64,000 nt of DNA, taken from assembly GCA_025331445.1 (NCBI GenBank), contig JAIWNE010000041.1:124001-188000 (forward strand), written 5' to 3'. The stretch is from Blakeslea trispora (taxonomy: Eukaryota > Mucoromycota > Mucoromycetes > Mucorales > Choanephoraceae). The position numbers and the translations under genes were made by a program. Shown piece by piece: positions 35,042 through 47,396 of the stretch. The notes under the pieces are model-generated. The model was not told the DNA's origin, made no database searches, and saw nothing but the letters and a program-made list of their open reading frames with translations. How positions within the stretch are numbered: position 1 is the stretch's first letter; each line of letters begins with the position of its first letter.

Positions 35042-36212
35042 TTATTGTTGATACAATACTTCTTGATTATCTTCATCCAAGACAGTTTTTTCCCTTTGAT
35101 GGCGACTATGATTTTGAATGACTAAAGGGCAATTATCTTCCAGCTCCTCTTCTTCTTCTGACGTAGTCATTGTAAAAAGGGGTTGAGGCTGTGACCGTCC
35201 CAACATCTGCAGGACTTCACTTTCTTCAACAGCCACACTAGCCTCTAGGTTAGAATAGGCTCTGCATAACGGACAAGAAAATCCCGGATAGTTTTGAGCT
35301 AAAAGAGGTCGTAAACATCGATAATGATAGACATGAGAACAAGGTGCGATAAACAAAGCTTGAGAAGGTGCAATACAGTATAGACAGATACAACATTCCT
35401 GAATTTCCTCTTTTTGTGTGATTGGTTTCAATTGTTGTTGGAAGGCAGTTAAGCGATAGTTTGCATTTGCCTCTTGCCATTCCCGACGGTTGACTTCCAA
35501 ACGCATCCTGACAGCTCGATACATGGGCTCAATGCCTCCCTTATAATCTACACCCAATTGAATCAAATCACCGTCTAGAATCTCATGTGGACTTGTACTT
35601 TCGGTATTAGCTGCCGTTAAACGAATATGATTGACAAAAGTACCACTTGAAGAACCAGAATCTTTAATATAAATCTTAAGTCGTATTGTAAATAAAATAA
35701 ATAAAAATAAAAAAGAGTTAGAAAAGAAGGATATTTTTGTGATTCATATCATCTATGTTATTTTTTACCTTACCATCGATATCAGATAACCATATCTCTG
35801 CATGATATCGACTAACAACTTTACTTTTAAATGAAAGTCGGTCCGAAACAATGGTTCGGTCAGAATAACGGCCTAACTTAAGAACAGGTCCTCCTCTTTC
35901 AAGCTCTCGATCTACCACATCAAATACAAAGCATCGATTAGTAATACCTACATTCGGTACTAATTTGATACGTATTTTGGGTAATGTGCTAGAAGGAACA
36001 GGAGGAGGAGGAGACGAGGATGACATCGGAGAGACGGGTGAGCTGGATGCATGTTGAAAAGCAGGATTTGAACTATTTGCCGAGTGTCTTAAACTACTAA
36101 ATCTTCTACTCAATTCAGTTGTACTTGAAGAGGATGGTAAATGCAAACTGCGAAGACGTCTAGTGGTTGTTGTTGTACGAACGGTTGAATCCATCATGTC
36201 ATACAAAAGCAT
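35042..36212 (-). CDS. FHA-RING E3 ubiquitin ligase (Dma1/Dma2-like)
   Basis: In yeasts Dma proteins link a phospho-threonine-binding FHA domain to a RING and delay septation or check the spindle. Exons 36212-35769 and 35674-35042 give 358 residues. The first ~75 residues are Ser/Thr/Pro-rich and low complexity. The FHA domain spans about residues 80-195, with GRYSDR, SRYHAEIW and DSGSSSGTFVNHIRL as its phospho-binding core. The RING (about residues 250-295) reads CCICLYC, then CSHVYHYRCL, then CPLC. Downstream is an acidic tail. The ATG at 36212 is the first in frame; 36197 is possible. The domain order and spacing match Dma1. Confidence 0.9.
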
Positions 36213-36480
36213 GTAACACCTTTAGAGAAAAAAAATTAAAAAGCTAATCAATTCAGTAAAGTCTAAATAGAAATGAGAGAAAGAGGAAGAAAAAAAAAAG
36301 GAGAAAGCGAAAAGTTTAAAAAAAATTAGAGATACGGCTCTATGTGCTATTGTATCTGTTGTGAGTGAGTGTGTGTGTGTGTGTGTGTTTTATTATTATC
36401 CTATACTTTCAATAGTATATAATAACTTGGTCAAAAACCTAATAATTTTGTTGAATCAATAATGTGATTAAAAGCTACAG

Positions 36481-37570
36481 TTAAATGTTTTTTTTACCAT
36501 ATTTTCTAGCTGCTTCACGTCTTGTCTTTTTGTTGGCAGCAAACATTTCATCTAGTTTATCTTGGTTATTAATTGCATGTGCTGCTAAAGCCATGATGTT
36601 GTTCTTCTTCATTTGTAATTTGGATGCTTGCATCTATCGTTTTTTAATAGTTAGAAATCAATTATTTTTAAAGAAAAGAACACTTACAGAAATGCCATGA
36701 TCGAATTTAGGAGTAGCAGTTAATGCTTGTTGTTCTCTCCACTCATTTGTAGGTAAAATATCTCGTTGATTGACATCTTTGATTTGTGCATTGGATTCTC
36801 TTATACCCGGTATACCTGATAATGAATGCATCTTTTTTTTTTAGAAAAAAAGAAGATTAACTATATGTATATATAAAATAGGGAGGGTCAGATAAAAAGA
36901 CTTGTTTTCTTACTTGATTGGTATCTTCTTGTTCTTGTTGTTGATAATAATAATAGGCAGAAGGATCAGTTGAATACATGGCATTTGGATCATATGCATA
37001 GGCATCTACTGCTGTCGTTACTTCCTCTTCTTCTTCCTCTTTTTCTTGTTCGGGTAAATTAAGAGAAGTGGGGCCTATGGCAGGCAATGCTGAAACAGGT
37101 CTTTCAGGCTCATCTTCCTTTAGAGATTTTCCAAACTTGAAGAAAGAACCTGTATAGGATGAAGGTTTTGTCTGCTTTTCATCTTCTTCTTCCTCTAATG
37201 GCTGCTTTTCTTCTTCTAATAACTGATCGTCTTTCTCTGATAATTCTACCGGTTCTTCTTCCTTTGCCTTTTCTTTTATTTTTCTCTTGGTTAATGCATG
37301 AGGTATAAATGATTCTTTATTTGTTGTTGTTGTGACAGCTGAACGTACATGGCTGTTCTTGGGTGCAGGCAATAGATCAGCTAGGCCTAGACCCGAGCTG
37401 ATTTTTGTTCGTTTAGGTCGATGTTCTTCCTCTTCTTCGTCTGGCACAGGTAAGTCAACATAGACAGTTTTTTTCTTTTGTGTCTCAAAACTACGTTTCA
37501 ATTGTTGAGGTGTATTTGATTCATCTTCAGAACTTTCTGAGTCTGAGCTTCCATAGTTAACCAAAGACAT
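36481..37570 (-). CDS. PRCC homologue, spliceosome-associated
   Basis: Human PRCC is a splicing- and mitotic-checkpoint-linked nuclear protein. Exons in transcript order: 37570-36914, 36831-36688 and 36633-36481, giving 317 residues. The N-terminus MSLVNYGSSDSESSEDE matches the start of PRCC (MSLVxYxSSDxSE). The segment GLGLADLLPAPKNSHVR corresponds to its LPxPKN motif, followed by FIPHALTKRK. The C-terminal PRCC domain runs from SGIPGIRESNAQIKDVNQRDIL to the end, which closes with REAARKYG like the animal protein. The middle is acidic (Glu runs) with a Tyr/Gln cluster. It is divergent from the WDR75 gene. Confidence 0.85.
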
Positions 37571-38296
37571 AGCTTGGTATAGATAGAGAGTAATAACAAA
37601 AAAAAAAAAAAAAATAAAGAAAAGTTTCAAAGTTTTACTCTCGTTTTATATAGAGCGTCTATCCAATCAAATTGCTAATTGATGAGCGGTAAAAGAATTC
37701 AATAGAGCTATAGAATGATGAGCATTGACCGCTATTTTTTTTTTACTGTCAAGAGATTTCTTGTTTGTGTCATTGATAGTTGATCCAAGGGCTCTTGCTG
37801 TATTTTTTTAAGAGAAGAAGCTTCTATGTCTCACAAGGCTTTCTTTCTTTTTTTTTAAGCAAAATAGTTGATGAATTCAAAAACAAAGAATTTCGTGTCT
37901 TTTTTTTTCTTTTTCCTTGCAGTCTCTTTCTCCTGTACTTCTCTTTCTTTTCCCTAAGAAAAACAAAAGAACAGAAGGGGAAAAGGACAAGAAATCAATA
38001 CAAGCTCTAAATCAACATAAACTGGGTGTTGGATACTTTGGGCCACACCCAAAATATGTGCCCTCCCATAAGCTGTATTTTGTGACCGTTGGCCGTCACA
38101 GCTCTTGAAAAAAAAAAAAAAAGGTTGAATTAATGTCAATTGAACTATTTTTTTCTAGTTCATATAGAAAAAAAAAAAAGAGCAAGAGAAAGAGCAAAAC
38201 TACCAATTCTTTACTCTACATACATACACATACTCTCTTTCTTTTCTCTGTTTCTTCTATTTTCTTTCTTTGCTTTCTGAACTGATCTAATCCGAG
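37571..38296. other. Divergent intergenic region with palindromic block
   Basis: Promoters of PRCC and UTP17 lie here. About 38020-38110 is more GC-rich than its surroundings and full of inverted repeats: a GGGTGT/ACACCC stem over about 27 bases and TGTGAC/GTCACA over 20 bases, the latter inside AGCTGT/ACAGCT. No protein gene was recognised. Confidence 0.5.
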
Positions 38297-41176
38297 ATGC
38301 CTACAGCTACTAAAAAGACAACGACTGTGAAGACAGCTGAACAACCAACAAAACATATATCGCCTAACGAAATTGTACATACAAACACTGCTGGTGGTAA
38401 CATATCTCAATATCCTATTGAGTTTACAAAGGACTCCAAGTAAGCCATGAAATACAGTTGAAGGTTTTGTTAGTGTCTGACTCTCAAGTTTGTGAATAGG
38501 TACTTGTTCTCTGCAGTAGGATCAAGTGTCAAGATCTACAGCATGGCAACAGGCGCAGTTGTCAAAGTTATATCTCAGTCAGTCACTACCGGTGGACATA
38601 GCAACAAAATCACTCGCGTCGTCTTGAATCCAAAGAATTCTCTCCAACTTTATACAGCTAGTTTAGATGGTACAATCAAATTATGGGACTATAACGATGA
38701 TATCTTGTTAAAGACATACAATGTAAACGCTCCTATTGAACAAATGATTATGTCACCAAAGCAAACCAGCCATGCTTACCTTGTTGTCAACTCAACTGAA
38801 GAAGAAGGTTAGAATAGAGAGAGAGAGAGGGAATTGTTTATGCAAAGAGCAAAATAGTTTATTAGAGAGGGGAAGCGATTTTTCAAATGTATACTTATGT
38901 TATTTATCAATAGACAAAACAGCAGATAATACAATTGTCTATCGCTTTTCATTTGAAGGGGAAGAGTCAGCACATATGCGTCGAATTTGTTCCTTAAGGG
39001 ATTGTACAACGATTGATATAACAGAGGATGGTCAATGGCTTGCCATTGGTGCACGATTTAAAGTCTACACCTGGCCTGTCAACAATGAATCGGGAGATGT
39101 ACCCGAGACTCAGCTGAGACAACACATCTTTGTTGAACAAGTTACTGTCCTCAAATTCCACCCTTTTAAGCCTACTTTGAGTGTGGGTGATCGCAGTGGT
39201 AAAATTACACATATTACCAACTACCATCTGGAAGACGAAAAGCAACACATTCGATCCGTCAACCACTGGCATCACTTGCCTGTCCGTTGTCTTACCTTCA
39301 TGGCTGATGGTTCTTACCTTTTATCAGGTGGTGAGGAAGCTGTCATGGTCATTTGGCAATTGGATACAGGACACAAACAATTCTTGCCTCGTTTGGGTGG
39401 CAGCATTGCCTCCATTCGTATCCCACCCAACCATCGTTTCTATTGTGTCGGCTTGGATGATAACTCGATCCGTTTGGTCAACAGCATCACACAGAGCATT
39501 GAACAGGTCATTCAGGGTCTTCAGTACGCTCAAGCTGCCGGCCACCATGCACATAACCCTCTTTCTACCGGCTTGATTGTCGAGCCCCGCAACCACCATG
39601 TTGTCCTGAATGGTGTTCAAGGCAGTCTTCAGTTCTATGATGCAGTTGCCGATAACCACGTGATGGACTTGGAAGTAGTACCCATGAACCGTATCGTGCG
39701 TTCAGGTGAAAAGGAAATTGTCCATGCCCATGTGGCTCATGTGGCATTTTTGCGTACAGGTGAATGGATGGCTACAGTAGATATGCGTGATGACAAGATT
39801 ACCACACCTGAACTGTTTCTAAAGTTTTGGCGTTGGGACCCTGATACCCAGGCTTATAAGCTTCATACACGTGTTGATTATCCTCATTCTAAGCCTATTA
39901 CTTCACTCACCTTCAACCCTGTTTCTCGTCAAGGACCAATGGCCATCACAACATCCAAAGACAAGACGTTCAAGGTATGGAACTTGAGTACCGATCTAGG
40001 CCGTGCCTATACAAATGGTGAAGCAGCCTGGGTTTGTCGTTCTGTTGGTGTCTACCGTGACAATGCACCTAGTGCTGTCAGCTTCTCAGAGGATGGTAGT
40101 ATTCTTGCTGTTGCCTTTGGTCAAGCCATCACTATCTGGGACCCATACCTGAACTCAATTCAAGCTGTCTTGTCACAGCCTAACCCAGAAGATATTGAAC
40201 AGCTAAACTTTTTAGGTGATAACTGTCCTTATTTGGTTGTCAAGTCTAAATCGCACTTGTATGTTTGGAATTTGTTGACATGCAAAGTATGGTGGACCTA
40301 CAAGATGACAATTGATCATCTTGCTGTTGATACTGCATCCAACCAATTTGCTGTTGTCCGCAACCATGCTCGTACAAACCAAGCACGAGTGACTGTATTT
40401 GACCCCAAAACCCCTACACCTATTGCCTTGCAACACCTGGATGACACATGTCTGTCTGTTGCCTGGCTTTCACGAGAAAACAGCGATACAGACCAACGTA
40501 CAAGCACGCTTCTCTGTCTCAATAACAAGTATGAAATTGCATTGCATGTCGTCAAGTCTCGTGACACAAAACTAGTCTTGAGCAAGAAGGAATCCTCTAC
40601 ACTTTTGGACAATGTACCTGAGACTAATCTATTAAATGACATGTATGGCAAGCGCGATACTGAACGCGAAACAAATGAAGAAATGCGTATTCGACTCAAA
40701 ACAGCACAAGCTATGCGTGAAGAAGCTATGTCTGCCAACAAAAAGGCAACAAGACGCAGAGAAGATGGCGACTTGTCTGGACTTTCTGTACCAAGCCATG
40801 TCTTGCCTGGTGTTGATAGTCTATTCGACACTTTTATGTCTACACTTATGCAGCTTCGCCTCGACCCAACTGAAGACTTGGCTGATACACAAGCCATGGA
40901 ATTAGACGACCAAGATGAACAAACACAATCCCAAGATGAAAAAGAGAAACTCTTCTTCTTACAAGACAATATCACAGCATCTGCTCAACACGATCTTCCT
41001 CAACTAAATAGCTTTTTCACTCAAACATTAGGTAATTTTTGAAATTCAGGTTTCCTTTTTTGGGTTATTAACCGATTTTTATAGAACAAAAACCTGTGGC
41101 AAGCAAAGACATTACACAAGATTCTTCTGATGATGATGATTCGGAAGAAGAAGATCCTTCCAACATTGACTGGTAA
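38297..41176 (+). CDS. UTP17: Utp17/Nan1 (WDR75), small-subunit processome t-UTP protein
   Basis: Component of the t-UTP (UtpA) complex needed for rDNA transcription and early 18S rRNA processing in the nucleolus. Exons 38297-38439, 38500-38807, 38914-41031 and 41085-41176 give 886 residues. Two tandem WD40 propellers are visible, with repeats such as LYTASLDGTIKLWDY, SYLLSGGEEAVMVIWQL, AITTSKDKTFKVWNL and ILAVAFGQAITIWDP. The C-terminal part is helical, and the end is an acidic tail (DSSDDDDSEEEDPSNIDW). Length and domain order match WDR75. Confidence 0.92.
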
Positions 41177-41553
41177 AAAAAAAGCTTCCTTTCAACACTA
41201 CCTATATAGACATATAACATGAAAAAAAAATGAAATAAAACATTGCCTGTAAGATATTTTCTCTTTTCAAAAAGAAAAAAAAAAAACGAGATTAGTTGAT
41301 GATCTTAAGATTTGCACAAAACCATTGATTGAAATTAAAATAGTGTCACTTAAAAAATAGTAGAAAAATTTCGATCATCACAGAATATGATCTCTTGAAA
41401 GTGAAAATTTTATTTAGGTCAGAGAGAAGGAGGAGGGAAAATGAATGCCATAAAAAAAAAAAGAGTATCAATGAGGGAATAGAGAGCGAGAAAGAGAAAG
41501 AGAGAGAGAGGGTGGTAAAGGTATATTATCTTTCTCTTGTTTTTCTTGATTTC
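41177..41553. other. Convergent 3' intergenic stretch
   Basis: Lies between the UTP17 stop and the RING-LON stop. It is A-rich with purine runs (GA-rich 41480-41510) and probably holds both 3' untranslated regions. No gene was recognised. Confidence 0.5.
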
Positions 41554-42984
41554 TTATTGCCATACTTTGGCTGCAGTCTGTACAGCAGTGCGTCTACAGT
41601 TACCCCATTGCGACTCTAGGTCATCAATCCAGTTTAGAACAATGCTAAGACGATCTTCTAAAGAGTTTGATGCGAGCACATGGTATCTGTCTGTATTACT
41701 CACGGGCATGACGGTAGCTGCCCACCAGCACATAACCACAGCATGATTTGCTTCTGGCAAGGGACCATGAAGACCCTGAACAGATTCAAGCCAGACAGGG
41801 CCCAGTAATCCTTCAAGAGCACTGCAGAACGATGTGGAAGGTGTAGAGCGGGCCAGTGTACTAATGAACTCGTGAACTCGATTTGATAGCTTGATGGAAG
41901 TAGACATATGTGTTTCGTCATCGGCAGGTTCTCCTGGCGGAGAGACAGGTGGTGTTGTAGTACTTGGCGTGGTTATGGCATCATCTGTTGAACTACTGTT
42001 TGGCGATGGAGGTAAGATCTCCTTGTCAACCTTGATTTTTCTTCTCTTATGGTTTTGCTTCTTTTCTGGTTCTTCTATGCTTAGCTTTGGTTTTGTAGAC
42101 TGGACTTCTGTCCAATGTTGCTTGTGTAATGGAATAAATGATAAATCTTCTTGAGCTTCAAATTTCATTTCAATGTCTGCTGTAATTACAGCATCGGTTT
42201 GCTGAGAGACATTTGTGATCTGGAATCGATCGTATCCTACTAGATCAACGATCATGTCTCTGTTTCTTTGCTCAATACCAGCAATCTTAACAACAGTACC
42301 AAATCGATTCTTGTAGTGTTGTTTATTTCGGGTGACAATGGCCAAGCAGAGCAATTGGTATTCGTTGCATCTCAGTAGAGATTTTAAGAACATTTGGCGA
42401 TGACCTTCTGTGTAAATGGGAATACGTAGCTTTTGGGATGGTAGGACAGGAAAATCAGATAAATAAACAGGCATGTCATTATATGTAGTTTTTGATAAAT
42501 CGCTAAAGGAAATGACGATGTTGTCAGTATTAGGTGAAAGTGCTGCTTTTTCTTTAGACAAGAGGTCTTCTATTAAGAGATTACAAGATTGTTGTTGTAT
42601 GTATTGGTAGCTAGGTAATCGCTTTTGGCATTGTTTACATTGGTCATTTGAGATCTTGTACATTAGTAAGCAAAGTCTGCAGAAAGTATGTCCACAGTGA
42701 TTTGTGACAGGAGAGCTTAGTGTGTGGTCTCCCATTGGGCATCGTAGTATTGTTGAAGGTTGTTCAGCGTTGGATTTTGTCAAGTTGTCTATCATATCGT
42801 CTAGGAACAGGCTAGGACCGAATAGATGTGATTCTTTTTTACACTGATTAACAGGACATACAAAAACTGATTTCTGATTGGCAGATTGTGATGGCAGACA
42901 AGACATGCAAATTGTATAGCCGCAAGACAATGTAATTGGTTTGGTAAGCTTCTTTTGACATTTGAAGCATTGGAGATCTGTCAT
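41554..42984 (-). CDS. RING and LON-substrate-binding domain protein (LONRF-like)
   Basis: Predicted E3 ubiquitin ligase. Single exon of 476 codons from the ATG at 42984; the frame extends to an ATG at 43008. Two RING-like zinc clusters are visible: CFKCQKKL with CGYTICMSCLP at the N-terminus (about residues 6-45) and CPMGDHTL with CGHTFCRLCLL and CKQCQKRL at about residues 80-130. A Lon N-terminal (substrate-binding) domain follows, from about residue 175 (LPSQKLRIPIYTEGHRQMF, then NRFGTVVKIAGIEQRNRDMIVDLVGYDRFQI). There is no ATPase or protease domain. A Ser/Thr/Pro-rich insert separates this from a C-terminal helical part. The intronless structure stands out among its neighbours. Confidence 0.8.
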   Translation of the reverse strand: MTDLQCFKCQKKLTKPITLSCGYTICMSCLPSQSANQKSVFVCPVNQCKKESHLFGPSLFLDDMIDNLTKSNAEQPSTILRCPMGDHTLSSPVTNHCGHTFCRLCLLMYKISNDQCKQCQKRLPSYQYIQQQSCNLLIEDLLSKEKAALSPNTDNIVISFSDLSKTTYNDMPVYLSDFPVLPSQKLRIPIYTEGHRQMFLKSLLRCNEYQLLCLAIVTRNKQHYKNRFGTVVKIAGIEQRNRDMIVDLVGYDRFQITNVSQQTDAVITADIEMKFEAQEDLSFIPLHKQHWTEVQSTKPKLSIEEPEKKQNHKRRKIKVDKEILPPSPNSSSTDDAITTPSTTTPPVSPPGEPADDETHMSTSIKLSNRVHEFISTLARSTPSTSFCSALEGLLGPVWLESVQGLHGPLPEANHAVVMCWWAATVMPVSNTDRYHVLASNSLEDRLSIVLNWIDDLESQWGNCRRTAVQTAAKVWQ

Positions 42985-43008
42985 GTTGAATTTTAGGAAA
43001 ATATTCAA

Positions 43009-46000
43009 GTCAAAGTTAGAAAAGAGGGTAGAAGAAAAAAAAAAAAGGGAAGAAGAGTAAAAAAAAAAGAAAGAGAAAACGTATATTAAAGCGAAAGAGA
43101 AGAGCTTGAATGCATTTGACTGAGTTTTTTTTTATATAGTCTTGATATCGATCTGCATTTTGTGAGGATCAGTATCTAGGCTATAAATTTCGATTCGCAT
43201 ATAATTTTCTTTCTCTTTTTTTGACTCAAGCGTGTGACTATGCACCCCAAATTCAACAAATAATTCCCCTTTGGCAACTAGTATCAATCAGACCATACAA
43301 TGAATTCTTGCCACTCTAGCTCTGACTTTCTCGTTCCGATTTTTAGTACTTGCTTAATAACCTAGTCAACTAAAAGTAGGGCCAAATGCGCTTTGTTGGT
43401 CCATCTTGTGTAATTTCTGTTTGACACTTTGTTTGCTGACACAAAAGAAGAAAAAATGGGATTTGGCGAATACAAAAAGGTACAATGAGCCTTTGTCGTA
43501 AACACAAAATGCGTTCTGATCGTAGGGGTTACTTACCCTTTTGATCATAATAGACATTCTCCAAGAAACAGGATTCTGTTGTTGTTACACAGCGCAATGA
43601 TACTTTTGTTAAAATCCTAGGTTTGACCCCCCAGAAAAAAAAAGAGAGAAAAAGAAAGTCAAAAGACAGATGCGGATTCTGAAATTCTGTGATTGATGTT
43701 TATAAACCATAGTTTTCTTATTTAGTAAAGTAGGTTTTTTTAATTTGGTTGTTCTTGAATGATCATTAGCCAATCCTACGCTTTCTTAAACTTATTCAAG
43801 CTCGCTAGTGAATACAAACAAAACAAAAGTGTATCTTTTACGCTTACTCGAAACAATTTAGCTAAAATGTGTTTATGAGTTCGAACAATGAAAAGCTATC
43901 TTTATTTGATAACAAGTTGCTTTGACAAGAAAAAAATCAGCAAAAAAAAAGAGCATGAAGCTGAATATGTAGGTTCTAGGTCTTTTCAAAATAATATGGA
44001 GCTAGCCGAGTAATTTGTTATGTTGTTTATTGTTGTTTTTTGAAGCTAAATTGTGACAAATATCAGCAGACAGCAATACCTGAATACAAGTCTTATATTA
44101 CTACAACTGAATCTAATGAAATCCATCTTGACAGTATGTCTGTCCCAAAATGACAAACATACTATGGGGGTTTGAGAATATAAGAAGCCTGTTTTGCAAA
44201 AAGGTCTATGTTTTAGGGCTCTTGGTTTTACTAGCCCTATTGCCATGAAGGATTGTTTTATAGCCTCATTTTGTTTTGAAATAGTAAACTATTTGTATGC
44301 TTCAAACATTGACAAGTCAAACTTTTTTTTTTGCGTATGATCAACCGATATTCATCATTTTCAATGTCTAGGATTTTTCGTGTGGAAATAGCACATTTAG
44401 TTGATATTTAACAAAATAAGCTAGTCTGCCTTCAAATAAAGTAAGCTATTGATACAAGCTTAAAGTATAGGGATATTGTAACTGTTTATGTAAGCAGCAG
44501 TTATCTGATTTAGGATTATTAACAGTCTTGAATTTGTGTTCATGACATTCTCACTATTTTAAAGCAACCATACTTGTGTTTTCGCATTACCCTGATAATA
44601 GGCCTCTTTCAATACAAAAGTGGAATGAGCATGCTTCATTTCGCCTTAGTTAAGCAATTTAGATTCTAAATAAGAACTGAGGCAAATCTTTTGGTGTATT
44701 CAATCGTACAAAAAATACCCAACCACAATCAGAAACATACTAATCAGCCAACTTATGTGTTCTGAGTCATATGTCAAGACAAGCATAGTCTTCTCTCCTT
44801 TTGAGTCTTGACTCATCCTTGCTTTTATTTCAATTGATGTTTGCACGTTAATACGATACATTCAATTTGGTGCCCTTTCCTTTTTCATCTATTTGTGTTC
44901 TCAGCTATACCATAATTGGAATTTTAGGTAATTGAGCAATTAGCATATTGAAAGTAATTGCCAATTTCTACTTTGGCAAACTGCCTGTTATCTGAGTGGC
45001 CTACAGATAATTAGTGGTATGGAAGATGGCTACTTTGCTCCCTTGCTGTCACCTTTGAGCTTATGTTGAATAAACTATAGGTGTTTGAATGTCTGTTTCA
45101 GACCATGATTTTATTAAAAAGGGTTAGTATTTTTGCTTGAGCTTTGTTGCGATCAGAAAAGCTTTGAAAGTAAGAAACCAAAGTGCCTATGTCTTGAACT
45201 TGAAGATACTTTGAGCCATCAGAAGCCAGCGAAAAAAAAACATTAGCTCGTTTGTCATACTGAAGTTAAAGATGAAAGTGATGATATTGTGAGTTGAAGG
45301 TCAATGATAGATTATCTGGCTGTTTTTGGTGTTGTTTTTGGCTAAATGTAGCTAAATATAGAAGCTATAATAGCTAAGCTTCTTGGTTTATTTAGTCTCT
45401 AACTGTCTGCTACTAAAGTCGTTCGAGACATTACAAAAATATAGGTTATTGATTTAATTTTTCTTGTATGGACTCTGTTTTGTACAATTTAAACCTTTTA
45501 CTGAGGCGCACGTCTCGCTAAATACTTCTTTTTTTTTTCTTGCATTTAGAACCTCGTTTATTCTGCGAGGTTTTTTTATTTCGTAAGGAAATAAATACAG
45601 ATATAACAGTACCACCTTCATAGATTGAGCTTTCATACAGCATAACCATTTGGACACTCATTTGAATTTTGTCTCGAGAATCGCAAAAGATGATTAATTT
45701 GCTTGACGCGTTTGGCTTATTAGAAGCATTTCAGTAAGACGAGTAAAGTTATACTCTAGGGTGATAGTCCTGAAAACCTTTCGAAAGACAATTACTTTTG
45801 AATATGGAATATGTAAGGGTTTATTCGTCATGAACAGGCATTTGTTTGCCCTACAAAAAGTCAATGTTTAAATCTCTTCATTCAAAGAGAACGAGATATA
45901 CATTGGGCTAACACGTACATGCAAGTATTTGAGAATATACGCATCATAGTTCGCTTTGGTTTGGTCATAGTGATTGTATGCTTGATGTTTTCTTTATTTA

Positions 46001-46766
46001 GTAATTTTAAACGCATATGACTGTAGATCCTTCTAAAATGAATTCTATGAGGATAATAGCAAGAGAATACAGCAACTTGTATTTAACCAGTGCTCCTTTA
46101 TGAGGCATTAGATAAGTAGAACCCCAAAAGAAAGCAAAAGTATAAAGTATACTGTATTGCTCTTTGTATATTCAATTAAAAGATAACAAATCCATGCACA
46201 CTTTTCCTTTGCCTTCTTTGGCAAACAAAATAATTTTCTGGGTCTATCACACAATAAAGGAGAAGGAGATTTAAAAAAAAAAGCTTAAATGATGACTATT
46301 TTGAGTCAGGATGGGTGCTTGATTTTAATCTACCTTGTTTGTAGGTGCATCGTTCTGCTCACGTAAAAGTAACATCATATTAGTACAATCATTAAACGCT
46401 CTTAGAAAATTTAATACGCCTCATGTTATCTATCAGAAAGACAGATGGAGCGAACAATATGTACAAAAGTAGATTTATTGCCCCCAAAAAAAACAATGAG
46501 AATAAAGGTAGGCTGCTCAAATTACTCAGGTGTAAGAGTGTCAGTCTGCTAGCTTCTTTTTTTTTTCTCACTTGAGACAGAAAAAAAAAAAAAAAAGGAA
46601 AACCAAGTATTTGTGTTGTTTATAATAAAATGATGTAAAAGTAGAGCAATTCTTGCTTCATTTACAAACATATTATTTCTATATAAAAGGGAAATACAAA
46701 TTTTCGATTCTCATCCATCTTATCTTACATTAATTTCTTACCACTATTTTATAACAAATAACAATA
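43009..46766. other. Long intergenic stretch, nothing recognised
   Basis: About 3.7 kb without a credible gene on either strand. The longest open frames (for example 44046-44246 and 45454-45657 on the minus strand) are short and have no family resemblance. I saw no tRNA, rRNA or transposase signature. A short hairpin, CTCGTTTATTCTGCGAGG, lies near 45551. The last ~100 bases before 46767 are the promoter and leader of the hemerythrin-like gene, with TATATAAAA at about 46680-46688. Confidence 0.5.
46680..46688 (+). promoter_or_regulatory. TATA box of hemerythrin-like gene
   Basis: TATATAAAA lies about 80 bases before the start codon at 46767. It is one of the clearer TATA boxes ahead of a protein gene in the window and fits a highly or inducibly expressed gene. 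Confidence 0.55.
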
Positions 46767-47396
46767 ATGGCAAATATCAGTAGAGCTGCTAGTAAGTTTG
46801 GTGAAGCCGTTGGTTTGACTGGTGCTCCTGTCTTCACTCAAGCTGAAAATGTGATTGATTTGATCGTCAAGGATCACAATGATGCTAAATCACTTTACGA
46901 GAAATACAAGTCATCTTCTGATTGGGATGAGAAGAAAAAGCTTCGTAACCAAATGATAAAGGCCTTGGTGCAACATGATGAATGTGAGCAGCTCTTAGTC
47001 TATCCACTGTTACGTGAAAAGATCGGCGGGACATTAGGCGAAGAACACTATGCTCGTAGCTTGGCTGAACATCAGGAACTTCGAGATCTCTTGTATGGTG
47101 TTCGTTATGCTGATATGAAGCAAAATCCACGTCAATTCGATTTCAAGTTGCAAAATGCTATGGAGGCTGTCTTTAAGCATGTGGCTGTTGAAGAAAATGA
47201 AGTTCTGCCTCTTTTGAGAGAAAAGTTGACTGATGAAGAGCTCAAGACTGTTGGTGCTTCCTTCAAGGCCCATAAACCTACAGCTGTTACTCGACCACAT
47301 CCAGGTGCTCCTATGCAAGGTTATCCAGCAGCTATTGCAAACTTAGTAATGAAGCCATTTGACAAAGCCAAAGACTTCTGGGAAGGTACTGACTAA
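46767..47396 (+). CDS. Hemerythrin HHE-domain protein
   Basis: Small protein with a four-helix bundle expected to bind a di-iron centre and O2 or to sense redox state; fungal homologues are mostly uncharacterised. Single exon, 209 residues. The ligand pattern of the family is intact: His37 (KDHND), His70 and Glu74 (QHDECEQ), His102 (EHQEL), and His138 with Glu142 (KHVAVEENE). The N-terminal 25 residues are slightly amphipathic but not a clear targeting signal. The C-terminal ~40 residues are Pro/Ala-rich. A good TATA box upstream and the absence of introns suggest strong or inducible expression. Confidence 0.9.
   Translation: MANISRAASKFGEAVGLTGAPVFTQAENVIDLIVKDHNDAKSLYEKYKSSSDWDEKKKLRNQMIKALVQHDECEQLLVYPLLREKIGGTLGEEHYARSLAEHQELRDLLYGVRYADMKQNPRQFDFKLQNAMEAVFKHVAVEENEVLPLLREKLTDEELKTVGASFKAHKPTAVTRPHPGAPMQGYPAAIANLVMKPFDKAKDFWEGTD

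Noticed and set aside
40316..40975. A 219-codon minus-strand frame opposite UTP17.
   Set aside because: Antisense shadow of a clear WD40 gene with no domain of its own.
43009..46766. A hidden gene, tRNA or transposon in the long empty stretch.
   Set aside because: No T-loop-like tRNA words with a matching cloverleaf, no transposase or reverse-transcriptase motifs and no spliceable long frame were found.
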